A stretch of DNA of 58,265 nt from positions 1-58,265 of the forward strand of contig CAAFXS010000030.1 in NCBI GenBank assembly GCA_900767025.1, written 5' to 3'. The position numbers were made by a program, and so were the translations under genes. Below, in pieces: positions 50,397-58,265 of this stretch (its first letter is position 1; each line of letters begins with the position of its first letter). Origin of the DNA: Clostridia bacterium. GTDB lineage: Bacteria; Bacillota; Clostridia; Oscillospirales; Acutalibacteraceae. The notes beneath the pieces are model-generated. The model saw only the letters and a program-made list of their open reading frames with translations, was not told the origin of the DNA and ran no database searches.

Positions 50397-50425
50397 ATTA
50401 TATAATATTAAAATAAAAAAGGCAA
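50397..50425 (-). promoter_or_regulatory. Sigma-A-type promoter for lon-engB-lysA
   Basis: Minus strand: TTGCCT (50420-50425), 17-base spacer, TATAAT (50397-50402). The -35 lies within the descending arm of the clpX terminator. Confidence 0.6.
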
Positions 50426-50442
50426 CAGTAAGTTGCCTTTTT
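50416..50442 (-). terminator. Intrinsic terminator after clpX
   Basis: Minus strand: AAAAAGGCAAC (50432-50442) and GTTGCCTTTTT (50416-50426) pair around 5 bases, ending in a T run. Confidence 0.85.
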
Positions 50443-50451
50443 TTAAATTTA

Positions 50452-51741
50452 TTATGCATTTTTTAAGCTGTCGGCAGTTAGGCTTTTAGGCTGTCTGTTA
50501 GGATTTCTTAAAATCAACGGCTCTGCATTGTCCTTAACTGCATCAGCGGTAATGACAATTTTCTCAATAGTGTAATCGCTGGGTGCTTTGAACATAAGCT
50601 CGTTGAGCACTGCCTCAAATACACTGCGAAGTCCTCTTGCACCTGTTTTTCTTTCAAGAGTAATATCTGCTATTGCCTCAAGTGCAGAATCCTCAAATTC
50701 AAGTGCCACATCGTCCATTTCAAAAAGCTTAACATACTGCTTTAAAATAGAGTTTTTCGGCTCCTTCATAATTCGGATTAACGCATCCTTGTCAAGATTG
50801 TCAAGAACGGTTATAACAGGCACTCGTCCTATAAGCTCGGGAATTAATCCGTATTTTACCAAATCGTGCTGTGTTGCACTGTGCATAATTTTATCTGCAT
50901 CAACCTTATCGGCTGCAACATCGGCACCGAAGCCAAGGGATTTTCCGCCGATTCGCTTTTCGATAATTTTTTCAATACCGTCAAAGGCACCGCCGCAGAT
51001 AAAAAGAATATTGCTCGTATCAATTTGAATAAATTCCTGCTGGGGATGCTTTCTTCCGCCTCCGGGAGGAACATTTGAAACAGTACCCTCAAGGATTTTC
51101 AAAAGTGCCTGCTGAACGCCCTCACCGCTGACATCACGGGTAATTGAACGGTTTTCACTCTTGCGGGAAATCTTGTCAATTTCATCAACATAAATTATAC
51201 CGCGTTGTGCCTTTTCAACATCAAAATCCGCAGCCTGAATAAGACGAAGTAAAATATTTTCGACATCCTCGCCAACATAACCTGCCTCGGTAAGAGTTGT
51301 TGCGTCGGCAATGGCAAAAGGAACGTTCAGAATTTTAGCAAGCGTCTGGGCAAGCATTGTTTTTCCAACACCTGTGGGACCTAAAAGCATTATATTGCTT
51401 TTTTGCAGCTCCACATCACCGCTTGAATTATCACGGTAAATTCTTTTGTAGTGATTATAAACCGCTACCGAAAGAGCTTTTTTTGCGTCATCCTGACCGA
51501 TTACATATTCATCAAGCTTTGCCTTGATTTCCTCGGGTTTCGGCAAAACCAAACCGCTGTCCTCCGAAGATTTATGGGGAATGTTCGGAGAAGATGTTTC
51601 GTTAATCAAATCACTGCATAATGAAACACATTCATCACAAATAAAAACACCCGGACCTTCTATTAACTTGTGAACCATTGCTTCGCTCTTTCCGCAGAAG
51701 GAGCACCTTGCAACAATATTGCGTGAATCATCACGAGCCAT
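50452..51741 (-). CDS. clpX: ClpX ATPase subunit of ClpXP
   Basis: 429 residues. N-terminal zinc-binding domain (C13-x2-C16 and C35-x2-C38), Walker A GPTGVGKT (121-128), Walker B IIYVDEIDKI, the pore-loop region GVQQALLKILEGT and a ClpP-binding IGF-type loop near IGGKSLGFGAD. It unfolds substrates and feeds them to ClpP. It lies 13 bases downstream of clpP and ends at an intrinsic terminator. Confidence 0.97.
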   Translation of the reverse strand: MARDDSRNIVARCSFCGKSEAMVHKLIEGPGVFICDECVSLCSDLINETSSPNIPHKSSEDSGLVLPKPEEIKAKLDEYVIGQDDAKKALSVAVYNHYKRIYRDNSSGDVELQKSNIMLLGPTGVGKTMLAQTLAKILNVPFAIADATTLTEAGYVGEDVENILLRLIQAADFDVEKAQRGIIYVDEIDKISRKSENRSITRDVSGEGVQQALLKILEGTVSNVPPGGGRKHPQQEFIQIDTSNILFICGGAFDGIEKIIEKRIGGKSLGFGADVAADKVDADKIMHSATQHDLVKYGLIPELIGRVPVITVLDNLDKDALIRIMKEPKNSILKQYVKLFEMDDVALEFEDSALEAIADITLERKTGARGLRSVFEAVLNELMFKAPSDYTIEKIVITADAVKDNAEPLILRNPNRQPKSLTADSLKNA

Positions 51742-51754
51742 AAAATTACCTCAA

Positions 51755-52336
51755 TTATCTTTTATCAATTACTTTGTCAACAAGACCGAATTCAAGAGCC
51801 TCCTGGGCGGAAAGCCAGTTATCCCTGTCAGTTGCGGCGGTAAGCTCTTCAAGAGTTCTGCCGCAGTTTTCGGCCATAATTGAATTAAGCTTTTTCTTGG
51901 TTCGAAGAATATGCTGGGCGGCAATTTCAATTTCAGTTGCCTGACCCTCTGTTCTGCCTAAAGGCTGATGAATCATAACCTCGGCATTTGGCAGGCAAAT
52001 CCTTTTACCCTTAGCACCGCTTGAAAGCAGAAATGCACCCATTGACGCAGCCATACCGATGCATATGGTGGAAACATCACATTTAACATACTGCATTGTG
52101 TCATATATAGCCATTCCGTCGGTAACAGAGCCGCCGGGACTGTTGATATAAAGGCTGATATCCTTTTCGCTGTCCTGTCCCTCAAGGAAAAGGAGCTGTG
52201 CAACAACAAGAGATGCTGTTGTGGAGTTAACCTCATCGGAGAGAACAATTATTCTGTCATTCAAAAGCCTTGAATAGATATCCATTGAGCGCTCGCCGGC
52301 GCTGGTCTGTTCAAGAACATATGGTACTAATGCCAT
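51755..52336 (-). CDS. clpP: ClpP ATP-dependent protease proteolytic subunit
   Basis: 193 residues from ATG 52336; the frame opens at a GTG three codons earlier but MALVPYVLEQTSAGERSMDI is the family start. Catalytic triad Ser98 (GMAASMGAF), His123 (VMIHQPLG) and Asp171 (TDRDNWLS). No CtsR-type repeat is seen upstream; it is transcribed with tig. Confidence 0.97.
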   Translation of the reverse strand: MALVPYVLEQTSAGERSMDIYSRLLNDRIIVLSDEVNSTTASLVVAQLLFLEGQDSEKDISLYINSPGGSVTDGMAIYDTMQYVKCDVSTICIGMAASMGAFLLSSGAKGKRICLPNAEVMIHQPLGRTEGQATEIEIAAQHILRTKKKLNSIMAENCGRTLEELTAATDRDNWLSAQEALEFGLVDKVIDKR

Positions 52337-52362
52337 ATAAATCACTATCCTTATTAATTAGT

Positions 52363-53643
52363 TTATGCTTTTTCGGCTGACTCAACCACCAGGTCAAGAG
52401 CCTTTCTTGTTTTAATATCACTTGCAAGCTGGTCAGCAGGAACTGCATTTTTAATCTGCTCTGCCTCCATTTTGTACTGGTCAGCAAGCTTTGCAATTTC
52501 AGCCTCAATTTCTTCCTCGGTTGCCTCAATCTTCTCGGCATCAACGATTGCCTCAAGAGCAATAGCTGTTTTAACCTGATTTTCAGCACCCTCTCTGAAG
52601 GTCTGCTTAAAGGTATCCATATCCTGACCGAGATAGGACAGATATGTATTAAGGTCGATACCCTGCATCTGAAGTCTGTAAGCGTAATCCTGAATCATCT
52701 CGTCTGTTCTGTGGTCAAACATACACTCGGGAATTTCGCATTCCATACCCTCAACAACCTGCTCCATAAGCTGATTTTCAAAATCAGTCTTAGCATCTGC
52801 TTCCTTCTTCTCGCTGATTTGCTTTTTAATATCAGCCTTAAGCTCGTCAAGTGTGTCAAATTCCGAAACATCCTTAACAAACTCGTCATCGAGCTCGGGA
52901 AGCTCCTTAACCTTAATCTCGTGGATTTTGCACTTGAACACTGCGTCCTTACCTGCAAGCTCTGCTGCATACTCCTCCGGGAAGGTTACATTAACATCAA
53001 ATTCCTCATCAATCTTGTGACCTGCAACCTGCTCCTCAAAGCCGGGGATAAATGAACCTGAACCAAGCTCAAGAGGATAGTTCTCGCCCTTACCGCCGTC
53101 AAAAGCAACACCGTCAACAAAGCCTTCAAAATCAATCTCTGCGGTATCGCCCATCTCGGCAGCTCTGTCGTCAACGGAAACAAGGCGTGAATTTCTGTCA
53201 CGCATATTCTCAAGCTCCTTGTCAACATCCTCGTCAGTTGCCTCTGTGGGAAGCATTGCTGCTTTAAGTCCCTTATATTCACCCAGCTTAACCTCAGGGT
53301 AAACAGTGACCTTCATTTTCATTTCAACGCCCTCAGCCTTGCTCATTACAGGAACATCAAGGTCAAACGGCTGGTCAACAGTTCTAAGGCCTGCCTCTTC
53401 AATAGCCTCGGTAACAGCCTGAGGATAAACGATTTCAAGAGCTTCCTCAAAGAAAGCACCCTCACCGTAAACCTTTTCTACCATTCCCTGAGTAGCCTTG
53501 CCCTTACGGAAGCCGGGAAGCTGAATTGACTTTCTCTGCTTCATATATGCTTTTTTGCAGGCGTCGGCAAAAACCTCCGGTGTAACGGTAACTTCAATTT
53601 CGTAAGTATTTGTATCAATTTTATTAGATGATTTAAGCGCCAT
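52363..53643 (-). CDS. tig: Trigger factor
   Basis: 426 residues. N-terminal ribosome-binding domain with the signature GFRKGKATQGMVEKVYGEG, a central PPIase (FKBP-like) domain with FEGFVDGVAFDGGKGENYPL, and a long alpha-helical C-terminal chaperone domain. It binds nascent chains at the ribosome exit tunnel. GGAGG SD and a strong promoter precede it; first gene of tig-clpP-clpX. Confidence 0.96.
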   Translation of the reverse strand: MALKSSNKIDTNTYEIEVTVTPEVFADACKKAYMKQRKSIQLPGFRKGKATQGMVEKVYGEGAFFEEALEIVYPQAVTEAIEEAGLRTVDQPFDLDVPVMSKAEGVEMKMKVTVYPEVKLGEYKGLKAAMLPTEATDEDVDKELENMRDRNSRLVSVDDRAAEMGDTAEIDFEGFVDGVAFDGGKGENYPLELGSGSFIPGFEEQVAGHKIDEEFDVNVTFPEEYAAELAGKDAVFKCKIHEIKVKELPELDDEFVKDVSEFDTLDELKADIKKQISEKKEADAKTDFENQLMEQVVEGMECEIPECMFDHRTDEMIQDYAYRLQMQGIDLNTYLSYLGQDMDTFKQTFREGAENQVKTAIALEAIVDAEKIEATEEEIEAEIAKLADQYKMEAEQIKNAVPADQLASDIKTRKALDLVVESAEKA

Positions 53644-53686
53644 AATTATGGTCCTCCTAACAAATTTTTCTAATCATCAAAGTGGC

Positions 53687-53715
53687 ATTATAACACATAT
53701 TAATAATAATATCAA
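53687..53715 (-). promoter_or_regulatory. Sigma-A promoter for tig-clpP-clpX
   Basis: Minus strand: TTGATA (53710-53715), 17-base spacer, perfect TATAAT (53687-53692) with TG one base before it (extended -10). Confidence 0.8.
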
Positions 53716-53720
53716 GTATT

Positions 53721-54407
53721 TTAGAATTTCTTAATCAAATATGGTGCAAAACCAAGCCTGTCGGCAGAAATAAGCTTGAAATCAATACCCTCTGCCTCAC
53801 CGTCAACAGCAAATCTTGCCGCCATACCGTGAAGATGCCCATAATAGCATTTTTTTATACCGTTTTTTTTCAAAACCTCTAATATTTCATTGCAGGTATC
53901 ATTTTCGGTTATGGGCGGATAATGAAGAAAAACTATCCTTTCCTCCTGCTTTGCACTGTCGATTGAAAGCTGTATTCTGCCTGCCTCACGGCTCAAAACC
54001 TTTTCGTCCTTGGCATCGTCGGAATCGAAAAACCAACCTCTGCTGCCGCAAACGGAAAAGCCGTCAAAATCATAGGAGTTATTGTGAAGAAATTTAATTG
54101 TATCAAAATTATTTTCCTCAACAAATTTTTTCATTTTTGAAAGAGTGTTCCACCAATAATCGTGATTACCCTTGGAAATTATTTTAGTACCGTTAAGCCT
54201 GTTTATAAATTCAAAATCGGGTTTAAGCTCCTCAAAATTCATTGCCCAGCTTATATCACCTGCCATAATCACAAAATCATCGGTGCTAACTAAATTATTC
54301 CAATTTTTTTCAAGCCTATAGGTATAATCCTGCCAGCCGGGAAAGGAATCCATTGGCTTGTCCGTCCCGAAGGACAAGTGAGTGTCCGCAATAGCAAATA
54401 GTGACAT
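53721..54407 (-). CDS. Metallophosphoesterase
   Basis: 228 residues. Calcineurin-type motifs in order: FAIADTHLSFG (D-x-H), VIMAGDISWAMN (GD), ISKGNHDYWW (GNHD), FLHYPPI and YYGHLHGMA (GHLH), binding two metals. Substrate not predictable; no signal peptide, so cytosolic. GGAGG precedes the ATG. It ends about five bases before the tig -35, and no strong terminator is visible, so readthrough into tig is possible. Confidence 0.85.
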   Translation of the reverse strand: MSLFAIADTHLSFGTDKPMDSFPGWQDYTYRLEKNWNNLVSTDDFVIMAGDISWAMNFEELKPDFEFINRLNGTKIISKGNHDYWWNTLSKMKKFVEENNFDTIKFLHNNSYDFDGFSVCGSRGWFFDSDDAKDEKVLSREAGRIQLSIDSAKQEERIVFLHYPPITENDTCNEILEVLKKNGIKKCYYGHLHGMAARFAVDGEAEGIDFKLISADRLGFAPYLIKKF

Positions 54408-54469
54408 TGTACCTCCTTGAATAATGAGCCTTTATCTGTAAACAATACTGATGAAGGGAGTGAAACAAA

Positions 54470-54640
54470 ATGAACAACGAAATTAAAGGAATCTCTTGCG
54501 AAGTAAAGAATTGTAAGTACCACGATATGTCTGACCACTGCACAGCAGGTCACATTCATGTGGGTAACACATCTGCCACAAGCATTTCCGACACTGCATG
54601 CGAAACATTTGAATGCAGTGATAAGTGTGAATGCAGATAA
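54470..54640 (+). CDS. DUF1540 domain miniprotein
   Basis: 56 residues, short enough to be missed by gene callers. ATG 54470 follows AAGGGAGTGAAACAAA. The sequence GISCEVKNCKYHDMSDHCTA, then a small His/Thr segment and CETFECSDKCECR, gives eight cysteines in the spacing of the DUF1540 Cys-rich family, likely metal-binding. Function unknown. Divergent from the metallophosphoesterase gene with a 62-base gap, and followed by a terminator. Confidence 0.8.
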   Translation: MNNEIKGISCEVKNCKYHDMSDHCTAGHIHVGNTSATSISDTACETFECSDKCECR

Positions 54641-54661
54641 GCTGAATGAAATATAAAAAGG

Positions 54662-54696
54662 CGGCTTAAGGGATTAACCCTAAGCCGTCATTTTTT
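54662..54696. terminator. Bidirectional terminator between the DUF1540 gene and thrC
   Basis: CGGCTTAAGGG (54662-54672) pairs, with one bulged A, with CCCTAAGCCG (54678-54687) around ATTAA. A T6 run follows on the plus strand and a T5 run on the minus strand. Confidence 0.85.
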
Positions 54697-56191
54697 AGAG
54701 ATTAAGAAGCTTAAATACCATACGGCTCATATCTTCTTTGTTGCACACATGGGTAAAACGAACCTTCTTGTCCTTGAGTGAAGCCAGTGGAGCCGGAACA
54801 TCTGCCGAAGTAACCCTATTAAGCTCGTCAACCATTTCAAATTCGTTAAGCTCGGGAACATTACCGCCTGTAACTGCATTAAGCACGCTTGCAGAGAATT
54901 TGTAAGGTGATGCAGTTGAATCAATAACAGTCGGAATATCGTCACCTGTTGCCTTTACATAATCATCGTAAACCTTAACCGCAACGGCAGTATGGGTATC
55001 GCAAAGATAACCGAATTTATCAAATTGCTCCTTGATTGTAGCATCAACGCTGTTCTCTGCAGTATAGCCTGCGTCAAATACAGCCTGAATTTTAGCAATA
55101 AGCTCATCGGATACAGTATATTTTCCGTCAGCAGAAAGCTTTGTCATAAGCTCCTCAACGAGCTTTGCATCCTCGCCGCTCATATGATAGAGCAGTCTTT
55201 CAAGATTTGAGGAAATAAGAATATCCATTGACGGAGATGTGGTTGTGTAAAACTCACGGTTTCTGTCATAGGTGCCTGTTTTGAGAAAATCGGTTAATAC
55301 ATTATTTGAGTTTGAGGCACAAACGAGCTTTTTGATAGGTAGACCCATCTGTTTTGCATAATAACCTGCAAGAATGTTACCGAAATTACCGGTAGGAACA
55401 ACAACATTGATTTCCTCACCTGCTTTGATTTTGCCCATATCAATCATATCGCAGTATGCTGAGAAATAGTAAACAATTTGCGGAACAAGACGGCCCCAGT
55501 TAATTGAGTTTGCTGAGGAGAACATCATATTTTTGTCTGCAAGCTCTTTTTTGATTTCATCATTTGTAAAAATAGATTTAACTGCACTCTGTGCGTCATC
55601 GAAATTACCGTTAATTGCACAGACAGCAACATTGTCGCCCTCCTGTGTAGTCATCTGGAGCTTTTGCATTGGTGAAACACCGTCAACGGGATAGAATACC
55701 AAAATCTTTGTATTCTCAACATTTTTAAAGCCCTCAAGAGCGGCTTTACCTGTATCACCGGAGGTGGCAACCAAAATAACGATTGTTTTGCCGTCGGCTG
55801 TTTTCTTTGCGGAAACAGTCATAAGATACGGCAAAAGCTGAAGAGCCATATCCTTAAAAGCACAGGTGGGACCGTGCCAAAGCTCTAAAATATTTTCATT
55901 ACCGAAAACATTGACGGTAGGTGCGATTTTAGCAGAAGAAAACTTTTCTGCAGCATAAGCACCCTCAACACAGTAGTCAAGCTCCTCTTCAGTGAAATCT
56001 GTAAGAAATTCTCTTAAAACAGTTTTAGCCCTGTCAATATATGACATAGAAATCATTGAAGATATTTTATCAGCGGAAAACTTAGGCAGTTCAACAGGAA
56101 CAAACAGACCGCCTTCCTCACTTATACCCTGAGCAATTGCCTGTGCGGCAGATACTCTAATTGAATTATCTCTTGTTGATGTATAAAGCAT
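54695..56191 (-). CDS. thrC: Threonine synthase
   Basis: 498 residues. PLP lysine K113 in HGPTCAFKDMALQLLPYL, phosphate loop VATSGDTGKAALEGF and VVPTGNFGNILAGYYAKQMG identify the long (class II, yeast/E. coli-like) threonine synthase. It converts O-phosphohomoserine to threonine. GGAGA SD precedes the ATG. It lies 35 bases after yraN; no T-box or other leader is visible. Confidence 0.95.
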   Translation of the reverse strand: MLYTSTRDNSIRVSAAQAIAQGISEEGGLFVPVELPKFSADKISSMISMSYIDRAKTVLREFLTDFTEEELDYCVEGAYAAEKFSSAKIAPTVNVFGNENILELWHGPTCAFKDMALQLLPYLMTVSAKKTADGKTIVILVATSGDTGKAALEGFKNVENTKILVFYPVDGVSPMQKLQMTTQEGDNVAVCAINGNFDDAQSAVKSIFTNDEIKKELADKNMMFSSANSINWGRLVPQIVYYFSAYCDMIDMGKIKAGEEINVVVPTGNFGNILAGYYAKQMGLPIKKLVCASNSNNVLTDFLKTGTYDRNREFYTTTSPSMDILISSNLERLLYHMSGEDAKLVEELMTKLSADGKYTVSDELIAKIQAVFDAGYTAENSVDATIKEQFDKFGYLCDTHTAVAVKVYDDYVKATGDDIPTVIDSTASPYKFSASVLNAVTGGNVPELNEFEMVDELNRVTSADVPAPLASLKDKKVRFTHVCNKEDMSRMVFKLLNL

Positions 56192-56226
56192 AATAAATAC
56201 TCTCCTAATTTTAAGTCCTATATATT

Positions 56227-56580
56227 CTATACTAACTCAAAGGCATTTTCAAGATGTTTAATAGAATTTAATTTATTATCTTTGGTATAAATTTCAATAA
56301 CATCAAATCTTGGCTGAAGATTTGTATTGTGCGACGCTAAATAAAGCTGTGCAGTTGTAATAATTCTTTGCCGCTTGCGAAAATCTACAAACTCACCGGG
56401 TGAAGCGATTGAGTTAATATCTCGCTGTTTAACCTCAACAAAGCAAATAAACTTTTTGTTTTTCACAATCAAATCAATTTCACCGAAACGAGAGGAATAA
56501 TTAGCCTCAAGAAGTGTGTATTTTTTACCTCTTAAGTAATTAGCCGCCTCAATTTCCCAAAGCTTGCCTTTGTTGTTCAT
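56227..56580 (-). CDS. yraN: YraN/UPF0102 family endonuclease-like protein
   Basis: 117 residues. RFGEIDLIVKNKKFICFVEV and the following KQR give the E-x-D ... E-V-K pattern of the Holliday-junction-resolvase-like nuclease fold. Function unproven in this family. It commonly accompanies rnhB, as here, where it starts 14 bases after the rnhB stop. Confidence 0.9.
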   Translation of the reverse strand: MNNKGKLWEIEAANYLRGKKYTLLEANYSSRFGEIDLIVKNKKFICFVEVKQRDINSIASPGEFVDFRKRQRIITTAQLYLASHNTNLQPRFDVIEIYTKDNKLNSIKHLENAFELV

Positions 56581-56594
56581 CTTTAATCCTCAAA

Positions 56595-57200
56595 TTATTT
56601 CTGCTCAAAAAATTTTTTTAAAAAAGTTTTTCTGTGGATTGGTGAAACGCCGTATTTTTCAATCATTTCATAGTGGAGCTTGGTGCCGTATCCTTTGTGT
56701 TTTTCAAACTGATACTCGGGATATTTTTCAGCCATTTCAAGCATATATCTGTCACGGGAAACCTTTGCTAAAATTGACGCAGCGGAAATAGACGCACTTT
56801 TACTGTCGCCCTTAACGATATCCCACTGTTCAATATCAAGACCCGGTTTTTTGTTACCGTCAATCAGTGCAATATCCGGCTTAACATTCAAATTATCAAC
56901 TGCACGGCGCATTGCCAAAAATGTAGCCTGCAAAATATTTATCTCATCAATTTCCTTTTCGTCTGCAATGCCGATACCGTAGGAAACACATTCATCTAAA
57001 ATCTTATCAAAAAGCTGTTCTCTTTTCTTTTCGGAAAGCTTTTTTGAATCGTTAACGCCTTCGATAATGTGACCTTTTGGAAGAATTACCGCCGCCGCAT
57101 AAACAGGACCTGCAAGAGGTCCCCTGCCTGCCTCGTCAATACCGCAGATAATCTCAAAGTCTTGTTCAAGGGCTTTATTTTCATATTCAAGCCAGTCCAT
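56595..57200 (-). CDS. rnhB: Ribonuclease HII
   Basis: 201 residues. Catalytic D22 and E23 in CGIDEAGRGPLAGPVYAAAV, D114 in DIALIDGNKKPG, and the acidic KGDSKSASISAASILAKVSR region are present. It removes misincorporated ribonucleotides and RNA primers. It starts 3 bases after rbgA. Confidence 0.96.
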   Translation of the reverse strand: MDWLEYENKALEQDFEIICGIDEAGRGPLAGPVYAAAVILPKGHIIEGVNDSKKLSEKKREQLFDKILDECVSYGIGIADEKEIDEINILQATFLAMRRAVDNLNVKPDIALIDGNKKPGLDIEQWDIVKGDSKSASISAASILAKVSRDRYMLEMAEKYPEYQFEKHKGYGTKLHYEMIEKYGVSPIHRKTFLKKFFEQK

Positions 57201-57203
57201 AAT

Positions 57204-58067
57204 TTACGGCAGCTCCAGCGTTATTTCGCCGAGCCTTCCTCCTCTGAATTCATCACACAGCATAACAGCGGTGCGCTCGTAATCAATTTCTCCGCCTTTA
57301 ATGAGAAATCCTCGTTTTTTGCCGATAAGCTCAAGAATTTCCCAGCCCTGCAAGCCGTCAATGCTGTCAAGCTTATAGCGCTGAAGAATTGCGGAAGGCC
57401 TTGTTTTAGCCAAAACCTCTAACAGTCTGCAGGACAAGGTTTCAATGTCGGTTACCTCGTCTTTTACTGCGCCTGTAAAGGCAAGCCTGTCGCCTACCTC
57501 CGGGTCATCAAATTTAGGCCAAAGAACACCCGGTGTATCAAGCAATTCAATACCGTCACCCACTGCAAACCACTGCTGCTGACGGGTAACACCTGCCTTG
57601 TCGGCAACCTTTGCCTTACTGCTGCCTGCCATACGGTTTATAAAAGAGGATTTGCCCGTGTTTGGAATACCTACAACCATAAGCCTCAACGCTTTACCTG
57701 TCATACCCTTGGCATTATTTTTTTCTATAACACGGGCAAGAGCTTTTTTAACCGTTGGCGTAAATTTACCAAGACCTTTACCTGTACGGCAATCAACAGG
57801 CAGAGCGTACATACCCTTTGAGGTGTAATAATCAAGCCAAAGCTTTGTTGCATTTGAGTCCGCAACATCGCACTTGTTAAGAAGAACAATTCTCGTTTTA
57901 TTCTTTATTATACTGTCAAGCTCAGGATTTGAAGAGCTGTGGGGAATACGGGCGTCAACAATTTCCACAACGCCATCAACAAGATTAAGGCTTTCTTTAA
58001 TAAGTCGCCTTGTTTTCGCCATATGACCCGGAAACCATTGCACCTGTTGTTTTTGAAAATCTGCCAT
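57204..58067 (-). CDS. rbgA: Ribosome biogenesis GTPase RbgA (YlqF)
   Basis: 287 residues, circularly permuted GTPase: WFPGHMAKTRRLIKESLNLV at the start, then G4 (LLNKCDVAD) before G1 (VVGIPNTGKSSFINRM) and G3 (LLDTPGVLWP). RbgA assists a late step of 50S assembly. AAGGAGGACACTT SD and a strong promoter precede it. rbgA-rnhB-yraN order matches B. subtilis ylqF-rnhB-ylqG.. neighbourhoods. Confidence 0.96.
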   Translation of the reverse strand: MADFQKQQVQWFPGHMAKTRRLIKESLNLVDGVVEIVDARIPHSSSNPELDSIIKNKTRIVLLNKCDVADSNATKLWLDYYTSKGMYALPVDCRTGKGLGKFTPTVKKALARVIEKNNAKGMTGKALRLMVVGIPNTGKSSFINRMAGSSKAKVADKAGVTRQQQWFAVGDGIELLDTPGVLWPKFDDPEVGDRLAFTGAVKDEVTDIETLSCRLLEVLAKTRPSAILQRYKLDSIDGLQGWEILELIGKKRGFLIKGGEIDYERTAVMLCDEFRGGRLGEITLELP

Positions 58068-58090
58068 AAGTGTCCTCCTTACTTTAGTTT

Positions 58091-58119
58091 ATTATACTTT
58101 ATTAACCTCAAAAAAGCAA
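58091..58119 (-). promoter_or_regulatory. Sigma-A promoter for rbgA-rnhB-yraN-thrC
   Basis: Minus strand: TTGCTT (58114-58119), 17-base spacer, perfect TATAAT (58091-58096), just after the terminator of the preceding gene. Confidence 0.75.
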
Positions 58120-58123
58120 TAAT

Positions 58124-58151
58124 AAAAAGGAGAGCCGAAGCTCTCCTTTTT
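58124..58151 (-). terminator. Intrinsic terminator of the right-edge gene
   Basis: Minus strand: a perfect 12-bp stem AAAAAGGAGAGC/GCTCTCCTTTTT (58124-58135 with 58140-58151), 4-base loop, ending in T5. Confidence 0.9.
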
Positions 58152-58265
58152 TTAGAATTCGCTTGATAAAGCATCGATGTCGCCACCGGGGATTTCTCCG
58201 CCGCCGACTGGGTCGCTGGCTGTCATTACCGAGCACTCCATTGTGAATTTTTCAACATCCATTTC
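58152..58265 (-). CDS. C-terminal end of an unidentified protein (cut by window edge)
   Basis: The minus strand is open from the window edge to a TAA at 58152. The visible 37 residues include MDVEKFTMECSVMTASDPVG and end GGDIDALSSEF, a Gly-rich, acidic, probably flexible tail. It may be the end of a longer protein; an ATG at 58262 could also start a 36-residue peptide but its SD would lie outside the window. A strong terminator right after the stop supports a real gene. Not recognised. Confidence 0.5.
   Translation of the reverse strand, partial: EMDVEKFTMECSVMTASDPVGGGEIPGGDIDALSSEF

Noticed and set aside
54418..54456. Sigma-G-like elements (GAATA ... CAATACT) before the DUF1540 gene
   Set aside because: The spacing and the -10 do not match C-A-T-N-H-T-A; too weak to report as a promoter.
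56192..56226. T-box or other amino-acid leader for thrC
   Set aside because: The 35-base spacer is too short and has no T-box core or terminator.

Overview
The window reads as an ordinary chromosomal stretch of an endospore-forming Clostridia bacterium, by inference a gut member of the Ruminococcaceae/Oscillospirales. Grounds: a complete spoIIIA operon plus spoIIID, AT-rich intergenic DNA with TTGACA/TATAAT-type promoters, an S-box (SAM-I) riboswitch on metK, and frequent TTG starts. The spoIIIA-asp23-nusB-xseAB-ispA-dxs-tlyA-nadK-argR-recN gene order is typical of Firmicutes. About four fifths of the sequence is transcribed on the minus strand in long, tightly overlapping operons. I see no insertion sequences, prophage, CRISPR array or integrase.

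Layout (minus-strand operons read from right to left). 1-9.6 kb: ligA, a two-helix membrane protein, murD, two M42 aminopeptidase paralogs, a GNAT protein, a methionine-gamma-lyase-family enzyme, a DUF2461 protein and the start of addB, behind one clear promoter. 9.6-20.6 kb: asp23, then (past an intrinsic terminator) nusB, a TsaD/Kae1-like protein, xseA, xseB, ispA, dxs, tlyA, nadK, argR, recN and tyrS. 20.6-25.3 kb: the eight-gene spoIIIA operon. 25.3-31.5 kb (plus strand): a GtrA-YfhO fusion membrane protein, a divergent phosphoribosyltransferase/Prs gene with a small membrane-anchored protein, spoIIID and proC.

31.5-34.7 kb (minus): metK with its riboswitch, followed by a secreted LCAT-like hydrolase with a C-terminal cell-wall/membrane anchor. 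34.7-38 kb (plus): a probably highly expressed NAD(P)-binding protein with a C-terminal zinc ribbon, and a lipoprotein with an HExxH metallopeptidase signature. 38-43.5 kb (minus): araB-araA-araD followed by a VanW-domain surface protein. 43.5-44 kb: five tRNA genes (Val-Asp-Phe-Gly-Cys). 44-46 kb: yerC, a methyltransferase and hslO. 46-53.7 kb: the protein quality-control cluster tig-clpP-clpX, then lon-engB-lysA. 53.7-58.3 kb: a metallophosphoesterase, a DUF1540 miniprotein on the plus strand, rbgA-rnhB-yraN-thrC, and the tail of one more gene at the right edge.

No large unknown system stands out. The candidates most worth a second look are the Rossmann/zinc-ribbon protein at 34.7 kb, the terminator placed directly before nusB, the operator-like palindrome inside the prs promoter, the hairpin inside the tRNA operon, the HExxH lipoprotein, and a LysA homolog with altered motifs. 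All functional calls come from reading motifs and gene order; no database search was run.
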